Shown: one piece after another, positions 25,689-32,975 of the stretch
Layout: every line of letters begins with the position of its first letter
How positions within the stretch are numbered: position 1 is the stretch's first letter
Source of the DNA: Chthonomonadaceae bacterium
GTDB taxonomy: Bacteria > Armatimonadota > Fimbriimonadia > Fimbriimonadales > Fimbriimonadaceae
Assembly: GCA_016788345.1 (NCBI GenBank)
Contig: JAEURO010000004.1
Location: 1-36,200 of the forward strand
Direction of reading: 5' to 3'
Length of the DNA: 36,200 nucleotides
Position numbers and translations under genes: made by a program
Notes under the pieces: model-generated
Told to the model about the DNA's origin: nothing
The model's database searches: none
What the model saw: the letters and a program-made list of their open reading frames with translations, nothing else

Positions 25689-25708
25689 AAGACGAATTGG
25701 CGCCTAAC

Positions 25709-26212
25709 CTAGATGGGCAGGGCCGCGGTCGATTTACCTACTGCGAGAACAAAATTGCTTTCGATCCGTCCAACACCTGGAAGCGGGCTGACCGACTCTC
25801 GAACGATCCGTTCATAGTCAGCCATATTGGCGGCTCTAATCTTTAATAAGAAGTCGAAGTCTCCGCTCACTTGGAAGACCTCAAGAACGTTCGGTAATCT
25901 CGTGACACTATCGCGAAATTTTTCGATGGTCTTTTCTTGATGAGACTCTAATGTTATCTTCGTTAGAACCATAAGTCCGAAGCCGAGTATTTGCGCATTG
26001 AGAATCGCCACATAATCAGTGATCAACCCGCTTTCTTCCAGTTTTCGAACCCGTTGGAGAACGGAAGGTGGTGAGAGCTTGACTTTTCGAGCAAGGTCTG
26101 CGTTGGACGTTCGTCCACTTTCTTGAAGGATTGACAAGATTTGCATATCGATGTCATCCAGGCGCTCTAATGATTTAAGATTGCGTGGTTTTATGAGTGC
26201 TGGCATAACCAT
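25709..26212 (-). CDS. Lrp/AsnC-family transcriptional regulator
   Basis: A 167-residue regulator. An N-terminal winged helix-turn-helix (LDDIDMQILSILQESGR, then NADLARKVKLSPPSVLQRVRKLE) is followed by an AsnC ligand-binding RAM domain (GFGLMVLTKITLE, EVFQVSGDFDFLLKI, LPGVGRIESNFVL). Such proteins bind amino acids and form octamers on DNA. The frame runs back to a GTG at 26236, but ATG 26212 (MVMPALIK) or ATG 26206 is more natural. It is divergent from the PLP enzyme for sulfur amino acids, so that enzyme is the first candidate target; other amino-acid genes nearby could also be targets. Its ligand is unknown. Confidence 0.92.
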   Translation of the reverse strand: MVMPALIKPRNLKSLERLDDIDMQILSILQESGRTSNADLARKVKLSPPSVLQRVRKLEESGLITDYVAILNAQILGFGLMVLTKITLESHQEKTIEKFRDSVTRLPNVLEVFQVSGDFDFLLKIRAANMADYERIVRESVSPLPGVGRIESNFVLAVGKSTAALPI

Positions 26213-26343
26213 TTCCAGGTGTTGGATCGCTATCACTTCCGCTTAGTTCCCCAGGTCCCGGAAAAATGTTTTGCGTATGGGCACGTCGACCACATTATCC
26301 CATGCTCCCGAAGCTCTTCCGCCCAGGCTGATAGAATGGTTCG
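26213..26343. promoter_or_regulatory. Divergent region lrp / trans-sulfuration enzyme
   Basis: The 131-base gap should hold the promoters of both genes. On the plus strand TAGAAT at 26332-26337 ends 6 bases before the ATG at 26344. No obvious 15-base Lrp palindrome could be picked out by eye. Confidence 0.4.
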
Positions 26344-27507
26344 ATGGGATTAGGGATCAGCACGAGGGCCATTCACCAGGCCGGACACATCGACGAAGCC
26401 AGCAAAGCTGTGACGTTTCCAATTTATCAGACGTCGACTTTCGGCCAGGAAACGCCGGGTTGTCCGACCGAGTATTTGGGCCGAAAACTTAGCTATGGGC
26501 GGTCAGAGAACCCCACAAGGACGGTCTTGGAGGAGACGCTTGCCTCGGTTGAAGGCGCGAGATTCGGATTGACGTTTTCAACTGGGCTCGCTGCCATTGC
26601 TGCGGTGATGAACACCCTCAAGTCGGGAGACCGGGTTTTGGCTTGTTCTGACCTCTATGGCGGGGCATATCGGCTGTTCACACAGGTGTACGCCAAGCTG
26701 GGCATCCGGTTTGACTTCGTGGATACGACAGACTTATCCGGTTTAGAGCAGGCGCTGCAAACGCCGACGACCTTGCTCTGGCTGGAATCTCCTTCCAATC
26801 CTCTACTCAACGTCACAGACATCGCAGAAGCCTGCCGGTTGGCCAAAGCGGCTGGAGCCTTAGTCTTAGTCGATAATACGTTCGCCACCCCAGTCTTGCA
26901 ACGCCCCTTGGAGTTGGGTGCCAACATTGTCATGCATTCGACGACGAAGTATCTCAACGGTCATGGCGACGTAGTCAACGGCTCACTCATCATGGACGAC
27001 GAGGGTCTGTGGAACAGATTTAAGTTTGTTCAGAACGCATGTGGACTTGTTCCGGGCCCCCAGGACTGCTACCTGATCTTACGTGGAATCAAGACCTTGC
27101 CCCTACGCATGGAGCGGCATTGCTCAAATGCAGCGCAAATCGCGAATCATTTGGCATCGCATTCAAAGGTGTCCAGAGTCTATTATCCGGGATTGGCCGA
27201 CCACCCAGGGCATGAAATCGCAAAGCGGCAGATGTCCGGTTATGGAGCAATGCTGTCGTTCGAGGTGAATGCAGGCGACGCTGGAGCGCGGACTGTCCTC
27301 GAGTCCTTTAAGTTGTTCACTTTGGCAGAGTCATTGGGCTGTGTCATGTCGCTGGTCAACCATCCGGCCTCGATGACCCACGCCTCAGTCCCAGCCGATG
27401 TCCGCCATAGCGTCGGGATCTCGGACGGCCTCATCCGTGTCTCTGTTGGAATCGAAGACATAGAGGACCTAGTCGCCGATCTTGACCAGGCCCTTGCCAT
27501 GGTTTAA
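26344..27507 (+). CDS. Trans-sulfuration PLP enzyme (cystathionine gamma-synthase/lyase family)
   Basis: A 387-residue member of the Cys/Met metabolism PLP-enzyme family. Landmarks: STRAIHQAG, PIYQTSTF, YGRSENPTR (cofactor phosphate of the neighbouring subunit), FSTGLAAIAAVM, LWLESPSNPLL, VDNTFATPVLQ, and the Schiff-base lysine in HSTTKYLNGHGD (K202). Family members do gamma-synthase, gamma-lyase, beta-lyase or methionine gamma-lyase chemistry; the sequence alone does not separate them here, so no symbol is given. It stands divergent from an Lrp-type regulator and ends in stop codons interlocked with GlmL. The start ATG 26344 is preceded by TAGAAT 6 bases upstream and no ribosome site. Confidence 0.93.
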   Translation: MGLGISTRAIHQAGHIDEASKAVTFPIYQTSTFGQETPGCPTEYLGRKLSYGRSENPTRTVLEETLASVEGARFGLTFSTGLAAIAAVMNTLKSGDRVLACSDLYGGAYRLFTQVYAKLGIRFDFVDTTDLSGLEQALQTPTTLLWLESPSNPLLNVTDIAEACRLAKAAGALVLVDNTFATPVLQRPLELGANIVMHSTTKYLNGHGDVVNGSLIMDDEGLWNRFKFVQNACGLVPGPQDCYLILRGIKTLPLRMERHCSNAAQIANHLASHSKVSRVYYPGLADHPGHEIAKRQMSGYGAMLSFEVNAGDAGARTVLESFKLFTLAESLGCVMSLVNHPASMTHASVPADVRHSVGISDGLIRVSVGIEDIEDLVADLDQALAMV

Positions 27508-29390
27508 GGTAGCGGTAACGAAAGGGCCCCTAGCCACTCTCGAAGTTTTGCAATGCGGGCAGAGTCGTCCGATGGAAGGACCATCGGTCGGCCACGGGTG
27601 TCAATGATGAGCCCGACCAACCCATCGACCAGGTTTGTCGTCTGGTTCCGGTTACCTTTCGAATGGTCAAACCGCTTGACCACAACGGCTTTGCCTTTTC
27701 CGGCCCCTACATCGAAGTTCTTTGTTGGGGTCACGGTGATTTCTGTCGTCTTTTCAGTGTCGACCTGCACGACTTTCAACGCGCCGAACGGCACACTGAC
27801 ATCGAGCCCATTGCCTTGCACAGTGACGCACGGCTCTCCATCTTTGCCAGTACCAACTGGGCAAATGCTCGTTCCAATTCTAACGATGCAGTCGCGCTCA
27901 AAAACTTCCCTGGCCGCATCATAGAGATGCTCGGATAGTACGCCGAGGTGCGGCATCATAAAAATCGAATCTACGGTCATCATTGTGATCCCTTCGAGCT
28001 GGTAGGCGTCTAGCATCATCAGCGCTGACTGGGCGCGGCTCGGCGCATGCGACAGCACCCCACCAGATCCGATGACCATGTCAAGCTTCATGAGGTCTAT
28101 CAACGTTTGCCCGGTCGACTGTTGGTCAAAGATTTGCCCGACGTCGCGCTGTTGTTGTGTACCCTTGAGCGATCTTGCCAAAGACTTGTGGTGGTCGAAT
28201 GCGAGGCGGAGCGCTTCTCTAGAGACCGCCTGCTCGATGAGCAGGTCTTCATACGTCTGGGGAATCGTAGTGGGCCGGATCATTTTGTTCCTGAGTCGGT
28301 TTCGAACCTCAAATGCATCGATTTGGAACGGTAACCAGCGGGCGATATTGGCTGTTCCGGCCTCTTTCAAAACATTGCAAATCGAGTAAGACATTCCTAG
28401 GTTTGCGCTGACAGTACGGTTGTAGGTACCTGAAAACACACTAAACACGTCCGTTGTCGCTCCACCAATGTCCACGCCTAGAACGTTGATGCCCTCGTTC
28501 TTCGCGTACTCTTCGAGCAATTTGCCGACCGCGTTTGGAGTCGCCATGACCTCCTCACTTGTCCATTCGAGAAGCTTGCTATAGCCTGGGGCTTGTTGCA
28601 TCACGTGCTCAAGAAAGAGCTCGTGGATTTCATCCCGTGCGGGATCGAGGTTCTCGCTTTCCAGGGTTGGGCGGATGTTGTCGACGACTTTCGTCTCTAT
28701 CGTTTGGCCCAGAACTGTCTGCACATCGGCGCTCGCATCTTTGTTGCCAGCGTAGATGACTGGCAGTTTCATATCTCCGAACCTTGGCTTGGGGTCGGCC
28801 CTATGGATAACTTCTGCCATTTCGATGAGGTGGCTCTTCGTGCCCCCGTCGGTACCGCCTGACATGAGGATGATGTCTGGCCTCAATTGGCGTAGACGCT
28901 CGACCTTTTGGAATTCCTTTCTTCCGTCATCGACTGCAAGCGTGTCCATGAGGATCGCTCCAGCACCCAGTGCGGCACGCTCGGCAGATTCTGCCGACAT
29001 AGCCTTGACGACGCCAGCCACCATCATTTGGAGGCCGCCTCCCGCGCTCGAAGTCGACACATAGAGGTCGCTTGCGTCATTGGCTCCAGACCTCTCGCTT
29101 TTGATCGCTCCTTCTTTTCTGAGGCGCCAGACCTGGCCATCCTTGAGCAACTTGCGCCCACCAGGTTCAAATCCTTCGGGGACATGGGTCTCAGTGATTT
29201 CTTCGAGCTCAGTTATTGCGTTCAGGACTCCGACCGTGACATCTTCAAATGGCTTTTCGACGGTCGTTGGAGCTTCTCCTCTTGCGACCAAGCGGTACTC
29301 ACCTTTCGCGTTTTGCTCGATAAGAATGGCCTTGGTCGTTGTCGACCCGCAGTCGGTCGCCACGATGCGCTTCACGTCCGTCGATGACAT
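27504..29390 (-). CDS. GlmL/MutL-family ASKHA ATPase-like protein
   Basis: A 628-residue GlmL (MutL in glutamate mutase operons, unrelated to mismatch-repair MutL) protein. Two ASKHA-type phosphate loops are visible: ATDCGSTTTKAILI (about 11-24) and VLGVDIGGATTDVF (about 303-316). Between them lie SSAGGGLQMMVAGVV, LMSGGTDGGTKSHL and VIYAGNKDA, hallmarks of this family. The family is found next to B12-dependent glutamate mutase or ornithine aminomutase, and is thought to help maintain the mutase, but its exact role is not established. Here no mutase lies adjacent. The ATG at 29390 is preceded by a perfect TATACT box 6 bases upstream. Confidence 0.9.
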   Translation of the reverse strand: MSSTDVKRIVATDCGSTTTKAILIEQNAKGEYRLVARGEAPTTVEKPFEDVTVGVLNAITELEEITETHVPEGFEPGGRKLLKDGQVWRLRKEGAIKSERSGANDASDLYVSTSSAGGGLQMMVAGVVKAMSAESAERAALGAGAILMDTLAVDDGRKEFQKVERLRQLRPDIILMSGGTDGGTKSHLIEMAEVIHRADPKPRFGDMKLPVIYAGNKDASADVQTVLGQTIETKVVDNIRPTLESENLDPARDEIHELFLEHVMQQAPGYSKLLEWTSEEVMATPNAVGKLLEEYAKNEGINVLGVDIGGATTDVFSVFSGTYNRTVSANLGMSYSICNVLKEAGTANIARWLPFQIDAFEVRNRLRNKMIRPTTIPQTYEDLLIEQAVSREALRLAFDHHKSLARSLKGTQQQRDVGQIFDQQSTGQTLIDLMKLDMVIGSGGVLSHAPSRAQSALMMLDAYQLEGITMMTVDSIFMMPHLGVLSEHLYDAAREVFERDCIVRIGTSICPVGTGKDGEPCVTVQGNGLDVSVPFGALKVVQVDTEKTTEITVTPTKNFDVGAGKGKAVVVKRFDHSKGNRNQTTNLVDGLVGLIIDTRGRPMVLPSDDSARIAKLREWLGALSLPLP

Positions 29391-29396
29391 GCCACA

Positions 29397-29402
29397 AGTA
29401 TA
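29397..29402 (-). promoter_or_regulatory. Candidate -10 box, GlmL-family gene
   Basis: Minus-strand TATACT ending exactly 6 bases before the ATG at 29390; identical hexamer to those before tRNA-Ser and the liv operon. No -35 box was found. A leaderless message is predicted. Confidence 0.5.
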
Positions 29403-29414
29403 GTCTGTCGGAGG

Positions 29415-29777
29415 CTATGGACTGCCGGGGCTCTCAACTAGGATGTCGTGTCCAAAATAGAAGTGCTGAGTCAGAGTCCCTGGCTTTAGCCAGACTAGTC
29501 CGGGAGCGACTTCGGGCAGCAATTGCCGCATGACGTTTTGGCCCTCTTCAGCCGTCAATGGTCCTCGGTCGATCCGTAAGACAAAGACGTGGAGCAAGTC
29601 GTCTTCACCCTCGAACTGGAACCAATACGGCCCAATCTGACCACCAAACTTGTTGGGCTCGGTCTCGAATGCTTGTAGCGCAGTCTCGCCTCGGAACTGG
29701 TACGACGAAGGCCTAGGGAGGCGAATCACGTCCCCGCTAAGGATCGCTGCTAAAACATTTTCAACAACGGGGTGCAC
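29415..29777 (-). CDS. Small hypothetical protein downstream of tRNA-Ser
   Basis: A protein of about 120 residues that I do not recognise. It shows ENVLAAILSGDVIRLP near the start, then FRGETALQAFETEPNKFGGQ, PYWFQFEGEDDLLHVFVLRI, and GLVWLKPGTLTQHFYFGHD at the C-terminus. The mix is soluble, acidic and without a signal peptide. The start is uncertain: the open frame runs back through the tRNA, which cannot be coding, so GTG at 29777, 9 bases after the tRNA CCA end, is the first reasonable start; another GTG is at 29729. It may be co-transcribed with the tRNA. Confidence 0.5.
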   Translation of the reverse strand: MHPVVENVLAAILSGDVIRLPRPSSYQFRGETALQAFETEPNKFGGQIGPYWFQFEGEDDLLHVFVLRIDRGPLTAEEGQNVMRQLLPEVAPGLVWLKPGTLTQHFYFGHDILVESPGSP

Positions 29778-29786
29778 AACGATCTC

Positions 29787-29874
29787 TGGCGGAGTGGGTG
29801 GGATTCGAACCCACGATACGTTGCCGTATACACGATTTCCAGTCGTGCTCCTTCGACCACTCGGACACCACTCC
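29787..29874 (-). tRNA. tRNA-Ser (anticodon GGA)
   Basis: An 88-base tRNA on the minus strand. The acceptor stem GGAGTGG pairs with CCACTCC, followed by discriminator G and an encoded CCA (29787-29789). The anticodon arm CACGA-CTGGAAA-TCGTG gives GGA, which reads UCC and UCU serine codons. A long variable arm (TATACGGCAACGTATC) marks it as a class II tRNA, as expected for serine. The T-arm has GTTCGAATCCCAC. The coding strand has TATACT 10 bases upstream. Confidence 0.97.
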
Positions 29875-29884
29875 TCGACCACAC

Positions 29885-29890
29885 AGTATA
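29885..29890 (-). promoter_or_regulatory. Candidate -10 box of tRNA-Ser
   Basis: Minus-strand TATACT ending 10 bases before the 5' end of the tRNA, consistent with a short 5' leader. No consensus -35 was seen at the expected distance. Confidence 0.45.
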
Positions 29891-29958
29891 CGTGACTTGG
29901 ACCCGAATTGGCCAGACACATGAGTCAGGTAGCTTGTGTCGGGCGTCCTAACCTGTAG

Positions 29959-30993
29959 ATGGGGACAAGCGTTCGCCAGCGGATCGAGGACGAAGAGCGA
30001 TCCCGACTCTCGCCCTATGCCCAATTGGCGGCAGAATCGAGGGGCCGACAAGAGCACGAAGAGCCTGATAGCCTGCGGACTTGCTTCATGCGGGATCGCG
30101 ACCGGATTCTCCATTCAAAGCCGTTTAGAAGGCTAAAGTACAAAACTCAAGTTTTCATATCTCCCCAAGGCGACCACTATCGTACTCGAATGACCCACAG
30201 CTTGGAAGTGGCCCAAATTGCCCGGACAATCAGCCGGGCACTCAGGCTCAATGAGGACTTGACCGAGGCAATTGCCTTGGGGCATGACGTGGGTCACACG
30301 CCATTTGGCCATGTCGGAGAAGAGGCTCTCGACGAAGCTCTGAATAATGTCGCTTCCGAGCGTCGGCAGCCGGACTTTCCTTTGGGCTTTCGTCACCATG
30401 AGCAAAGTTTGCGCGTCTGGACAGTCTTGACGCCAAGCAACTTGACCTTTGAAACGCTTGAAGGAATCGGTGGCCACAGTAAAGGAAGATCCGATTTTTC
30501 TGCTGACGAATCTTCTCACTGCACCACTTTGGAAGCTGCATCAGTCCGAATATCAGACCGGATTGCTTACCTCAACCATGACCTCGACGATGCAATACGA
30601 GGCGGGTTTGTAACGCAAATACCTGACCAGTTTGAGAGTCTGGGATCTACACATGGCCAACGAATTTCAGCCATGGTCCAGGACATCGTCGAGCAAAGTC
30701 TTGAAAAACCTAAAATCCTCATGTCGGAAAGCATGTTAGCCACGCTAAACTCGTTAAAGGAGTGGCTCTTTGAGAATGTTTATCACAAGTATCCTGAGAT
30801 TCTTCCTCAAACCCTTCAAGCTAAGAAATTGGTACAGGCCCTTTTCAACTACTTCTGTAAAGACAACGCGCTCCCGCCGGGGTTTTATGGCATCCAAGGA
30901 GCAGTCGATTATGTGAGCGGAATGACTGACCGCTTTGCCGTAAGAACCTTCGAAAACATCTTTGTTCCAGTCGGGTTTGCAGAGGGCCCTTAA
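29959..30993 (+). CDS. dNTP triphosphohydrolase (Dgt-like HD protein)
   Basis: A 344-residue HD-superfamily dNTPase. Metal ligands are visible: H80 (RTRMTHSLEVAQ), H109-D110 (ALGHDVGHTPFGH) and the later Asp in SDRIAYLNHDLDDA. The N-terminus RDRDRILHSKPFRRLKYKTQVF is a Dgt family hallmark. Such enzymes hydrolyse dNTPs to nucleoside and triphosphate, controlling dNTP pools; some protect against phage. The length fits the shorter, broad-specificity dGTPase-like type rather than E. coli Dgt (about 500). A TAACCT box ends 4 bases before the ATG. Stop codons are interlocked with the downstream ABC permease gene. Confidence 0.92.
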   Translation: MGTSVRQRIEDEERSRLSPYAQLAAESRGRQEHEEPDSLRTCFMRDRDRILHSKPFRRLKYKTQVFISPQGDHYRTRMTHSLEVAQIARTISRALRLNEDLTEAIALGHDVGHTPFGHVGEEALDEALNNVASERRQPDFPLGFRHHEQSLRVWTVLTPSNLTFETLEGIGGHSKGRSDFSADESSHCTTLEAASVRISDRIAYLNHDLDDAIRGGFVTQIPDQFESLGSTHGQRISAMVQDIVEQSLEKPKILMSESMLATLNSLKEWLFENVYHKYPEILPQTLQAKKLVQALFNYFCKDNALPPGFYGIQGAVDYVSGMTDRFAVRTFENIFVPVGFAEGP

Positions 30994-32177
30994 GTCCGAG
31001 CCAAGATCTTTTCTCTGCTAAAGAGGATCAAAGCGATCTTCAATGCAATAACTGCCAAGACAACCGACACTCCAGCCGCAGACGCTATTCCTGCCCAGTT
31101 AGATTTTTCTAACAGGGCTTCCTTAAGACAAAGAGAACTTCCAAGGATGGGGACGAACTTGATACCTGCAGTCTTGTCCAACCCGGTGAACCCTAAGACA
31201 GTGCTAGAAACTGCCGGCAAAATAACAACAAGGTTAGCTACATTCAAGTAGGACTGCGCCTCCCGAACGCTTTTTGCAAGTGCGCTCAAACAAAGCAGGA
31301 TTGCAGCAGTCATGAGGGCCAGAGGCACGACAATAACAAGCAAAGCTATCGCGGACTGAAAAGACAAATTGATCCCTTCTGGAAACAGGGCCTTTGAGTT
31401 TCCGACCCCAGTCGCCCCGACCAACAGGAGTGTCAATAGGCTTGTCGAACTGCTAATAAGGCTCACGACTGCCAGGGCCAAAAACTTGCCAATTGCCACG
31501 CCACCCCTAGTGGCCGGGCTCAGCAGTAATGTTTCAAGAGTTCCCCGCTCTTTCTCTCCTGCGACAATGTCGGCAGCAATGACCATTGCGCCGGAAAATG
31601 TCCAAAGTACTATCAAATAAGGAAGTAAAGATGAAAACGCGGAAGCGCCAAGGCCCTTTGGAGCCTCAGCCTCTATTTTTTCAAACTTGATGGGCTCCAT
31701 TTGTGACTCAGGCACGCCAAAAGATTTGAGCCTCTGTATTATGCTTTCTCTATTGATGACTGAAATGGCAGACTCAATGACTTTTAAGGATATCTCGGAC
31801 ATTGGAGCAGCGGAGTCAAAGATAGCTGTCGCTTTTTGCTGAAACTGCTTGTCCGATCCTGCTTTTCGAGGTTCAAACTCCAGCACCAACGCAACTTTCC
31901 CACTGCGCAAGAGCTTCCGACCCTCGTCTTGAGACTTAACGAAAACTATGCTTTTTGAAATCGACTTGACCAATGTGTCAATTTCCGGATCCATTGTGCT
32001 TCCGACAATTGCGAACGTCTGCTCTTTTTTCTTCGACACGCCGGACGTGATGGTTCCGAACATCATGACAAAGATAAAAACGAAGAATGCAGGCATCACA
32101 AAAGCGCCAGTCCTAAACCGTTTGTCTCTAAAGATCTCTCTAATCTCTTTTTTGAAAACTAAGCTCCAATGGCTCAT
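30990..32177 (-). CDS. ABC-2 type permease, NatB-like
   Basis: A 395-residue permease. It has a first membrane helix after KEIREIFRDKRFRTG (a NatB/ABC-2 N-terminal motif), then an extracytoplasmic domain of about residues 45-185, and five or six helices in the C-terminal half including AGEKERGTLETLLLSPATR, the ABC-2 coupling element. NatAB exports sodium in Bacillus; other members export drugs or have no known substrate. Its start overlaps the ATPase gene stop by 4 bases. The gene pair appears richer in A and T than neighbouring genes. Confidence 0.9.
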   Translation of the reverse strand: MSHWSLVFKKEIREIFRDKRFRTGAFVMPAFFVFIFVMMFGTITSGVSKKKEQTFAIVGSTMDPEIDTLVKSISKSIVFVKSQDEGRKLLRSGKVALVLEFEPRKAGSDKQFQQKATAIFDSAAPMSEISLKVIESAISVINRESIIQRLKSFGVPESQMEPIKFEKIEAEAPKGLGASAFSSLLPYLIVLWTFSGAMVIAADIVAGEKERGTLETLLLSPATRGGVAIGKFLALAVVSLISSSTSLLTLLLVGATGVGNSKALFPEGINLSFQSAIALLVIVVPLALMTAAILLCLSALAKSVREAQSYLNVANLVVILPAVSSTVLGFTGLDKTAGIKFVPILGSSLCLKEALLEKSNWAGIASAAGVSVVLAVIALKIALILFSREKILART

Positions 32178-32926
32178 TGGTTAGCCACCTCCGAACGATA
32201 GCCAACCAAACTTAGAAAGGCTGATTCCAAGGTCGATGATCCTGTCGCGCCAAGTATCTCTTGCAAGGAACCCATGGCAAGGCGCTTCCCTTTGTGAACA
32301 ATAGCAATGTTATCGCAAATCCTTTCTGCTTCCGACATAATGTGAGTGCTGAACACGACAGTTTTTCCTTGGGCCTTTGACAATTCAATGAACTCAAGTA
32401 CAGTTTGCGATGTGACGACATCGAGCCCTGCGGTAGGTTCGTCGAAGAAGACCACTGGCGGGTCATGCAAGATGGCGCGTGCAATGCTGATTCTTTGCTT
32501 CTGTCCAGTGGACATTTTGTCGCATAACTGACCGTAATAATCACCAAGATCGAGAGTTTCTGTAACGTAGTTGATTCTAGATCTTAACTTATTGCCGTCT
32601 AATCCATAGAGGCTTCCAAAGTATTCCAAACATTCCAGCCCTGTCAATCTGCTATAGAGCGCCGTGGACGTGGATAGGAAGCCTATAGACTCTCTAACCT
32701 TCTGCGAGTCCGCCGACACGTCTAGGCAATTGATCATAGCTTTGCCCCTACTCGGTTTGAGAAGAGTGGATAGCATTCGGAGTATTGTCGTTTTTCCGGC
32801 GCCATTGACGCCTAGCAGCCCAAAGGTTTGGCCCGGCTTTGCCTCAAAACTCATGTCCTCGACAGCACAGATTTTCCCTTTCTTAGGGTCAAAGAAGTCT
32901 TTGCCGATTGATTCTACGAGAACCAT
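32174..32926 (-). CDS. ABC transporter ATPase, NatA-like
   Basis: A 250-residue ABC ATPase. It shows Walker A GVNGAGKTTILRML, the signature-like KMSTGQKQRISIARAIL, Walker B PVVFFDEPTAGLD, and STHIMSEAERICD. The signature reads MSTGQ in place of LSGGQ, as is common in NatA/CcmA-like proteins. It forms the energising partner of the NatB-like permease downstream. A TACCTT box ends 4 bases before its ATG. Substrate unknown; sodium export is the best guess from family resemblance. Confidence 0.92.
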   Translation of the reverse strand: MVLVESIGKDFFDPKKGKICAVEDMSFEAKPGQTFGLLGVNGAGKTTILRMLSTLLKPSRGKAMINCLDVSADSQKVRESIGFLSTSTALYSRLTGLECLEYFGSLYGLDGNKLRSRINYVTETLDLGDYYGQLCDKMSTGQKQRISIARAILHDPPVVFFDEPTAGLDVVTSQTVLEFIELSKAQGKTVVFSTHIMSEAERICDNIAIVHKGKRLAMGSLQEILGATGSSTLESAFLSLVGYRSEVANQ

Positions 32927-32975
32927 TTATAAGGTACTACTGATACATCATCGAGACCGTTGCACAGCTCAAGTC

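Noticed and set aside
29787-29874. tRNA-Ser as an integration site for a genomic island (natAB, dNTPase)
   Set aside because: No integrase gene, no repeat of the tRNA 3' end was noticed downstream, and genes next to it are chromosomal in type.
29778-29921. N-terminal extension of the small hypothetical protein through the tRNA
   Set aside because: The region is a clear tRNA-Ser with cloverleaf, long variable arm and CCA end; a coding use of the same strand is not credible.
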